Shown piece by piece: positions 63,823-64,000 of a DNA stretch of 64,000 nt (its first letter is position 1; each line of letters opens with the position of its first letter). The position numbers and the translations under genes were made by a program. Under the pieces are notes generated by a model. It saw only the letters and a list, made by a program, of their open reading frames with translations. It searched no databases and had not been told where the DNA came from. Location: contig CAVNZM010000013.1 in NCBI GenBank assembly GCA_963693365.1, positions 3,844,001 through 3,908,000 of the forward strand. The letters are read 5' to 3'. This stretch comes from Amoebidium appalachense (taxonomy: Eukaryota; Ichthyosporea).

Positions 63823-64000
63823 GTAAGGTGGTGGTGGGGGGTGGGGGGTGAAATGATGAAGAGGAGAGAGGGGGGGGGGGGGGGGGGGGGAGAGAGAGAG
63901 GGGAGGTGGGGAGGGGAAAGGATTGTGGTGGTGGGTTGGGGGGGGGGGGGGGAGGGGAGGGGGGGGGGGAGAAGAATGGTGGTAACGGTGGGAGGAGGGG
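63823..64000. other. start of an intron running off the window
   Basis: Donor GTAAGG at 63823 is followed by G-rich sequence to the end of the window. The next exon, expected to bring the later USP boxes with the catalytic His, is outside. Confidence 0.7.

Overview
The window is nuclear DNA from a eukaryote. Coding sequence is cut into short exons with ordinary GT-AG introns of about 0.2-3 kb. Introns are packed with simple repeats: (GT)n or (CA)n, poly-G, poly-C and (CT)n. The gene set is opisthokont-like: an ELM2-SANT corepressor, an ankyrin protein with a SOCS-box-like tail, and a giant USP34/USP9X/USP24-type deubiquitinase. I read it as a unicellular holozoan or an early-branching animal. 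The sequence alone does not settle the species. Homopolymer lengths should be treated as uncertain.

Layout. (1) 1-826: upstream DNA with a cluster of small perfect hairpins at 412-640. (2) 827-12746, + strand: an RCOR/CoREST-like ELM2-SANT gene of about 13 exons. (3) 12747-14927: mostly unique intergenic DNA. (4) 14928-26640, + strand: a complete 10-exon gene for a 393-residue ankyrin-repeat protein ending in an Elongin-BC-box/SOCS-like segment. (5) 26641-29643: convergent intergenic region. (6) 32610-29644, - strand: a predicted 4-exon gene for a 180-residue single-pass membrane protein of unknown function, with a 219-bp foldback/MITE-like element in one intron. (7) 33390-36445: a diverged inverted duplication carrying two damaged copies of the same unrecognised gene. 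(8) 38580-63822, + strand, running off the right edge: about 30 exons (about 1,515 codons) of a giant ubiquitin-specific protease, from helical-repeat exons to the USP core (catalytic Cys codon at 61498). The start and the catalytic-His region are not in view.

Exon boundaries were chosen so that donor and acceptor dinucleotides, reading phase and family similarity agree. In genes 2 and 4 the phases chain without conflict, except for one extra base in a USP-core exon near 62218-62220.

The most unusual theme is how introns and repeats interact. (GT)n tracts start at or within a few bases of many 5' splice sites, while C-rich or (CA)n tracts precede many acceptors. Several exon-intron boundaries have been duplicated locally: an acceptor near 21196, a donor near 22890, a coding segment at 39920-40230 that seems to have created an intron, and an inverted exon copy at 43386-43460. 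A dispersed intronic repeat ending in CTAAC plus a long C tract lies just where three acceptors of the ankyrin gene need a branch point and a pyrimidine tract. Functionally, two genes point to ubiquitin control (a putative Cullin-RING adaptor and a deubiquitinase) and one to histone-deacetylase-type repression. Nothing indicates that they form one pathway.
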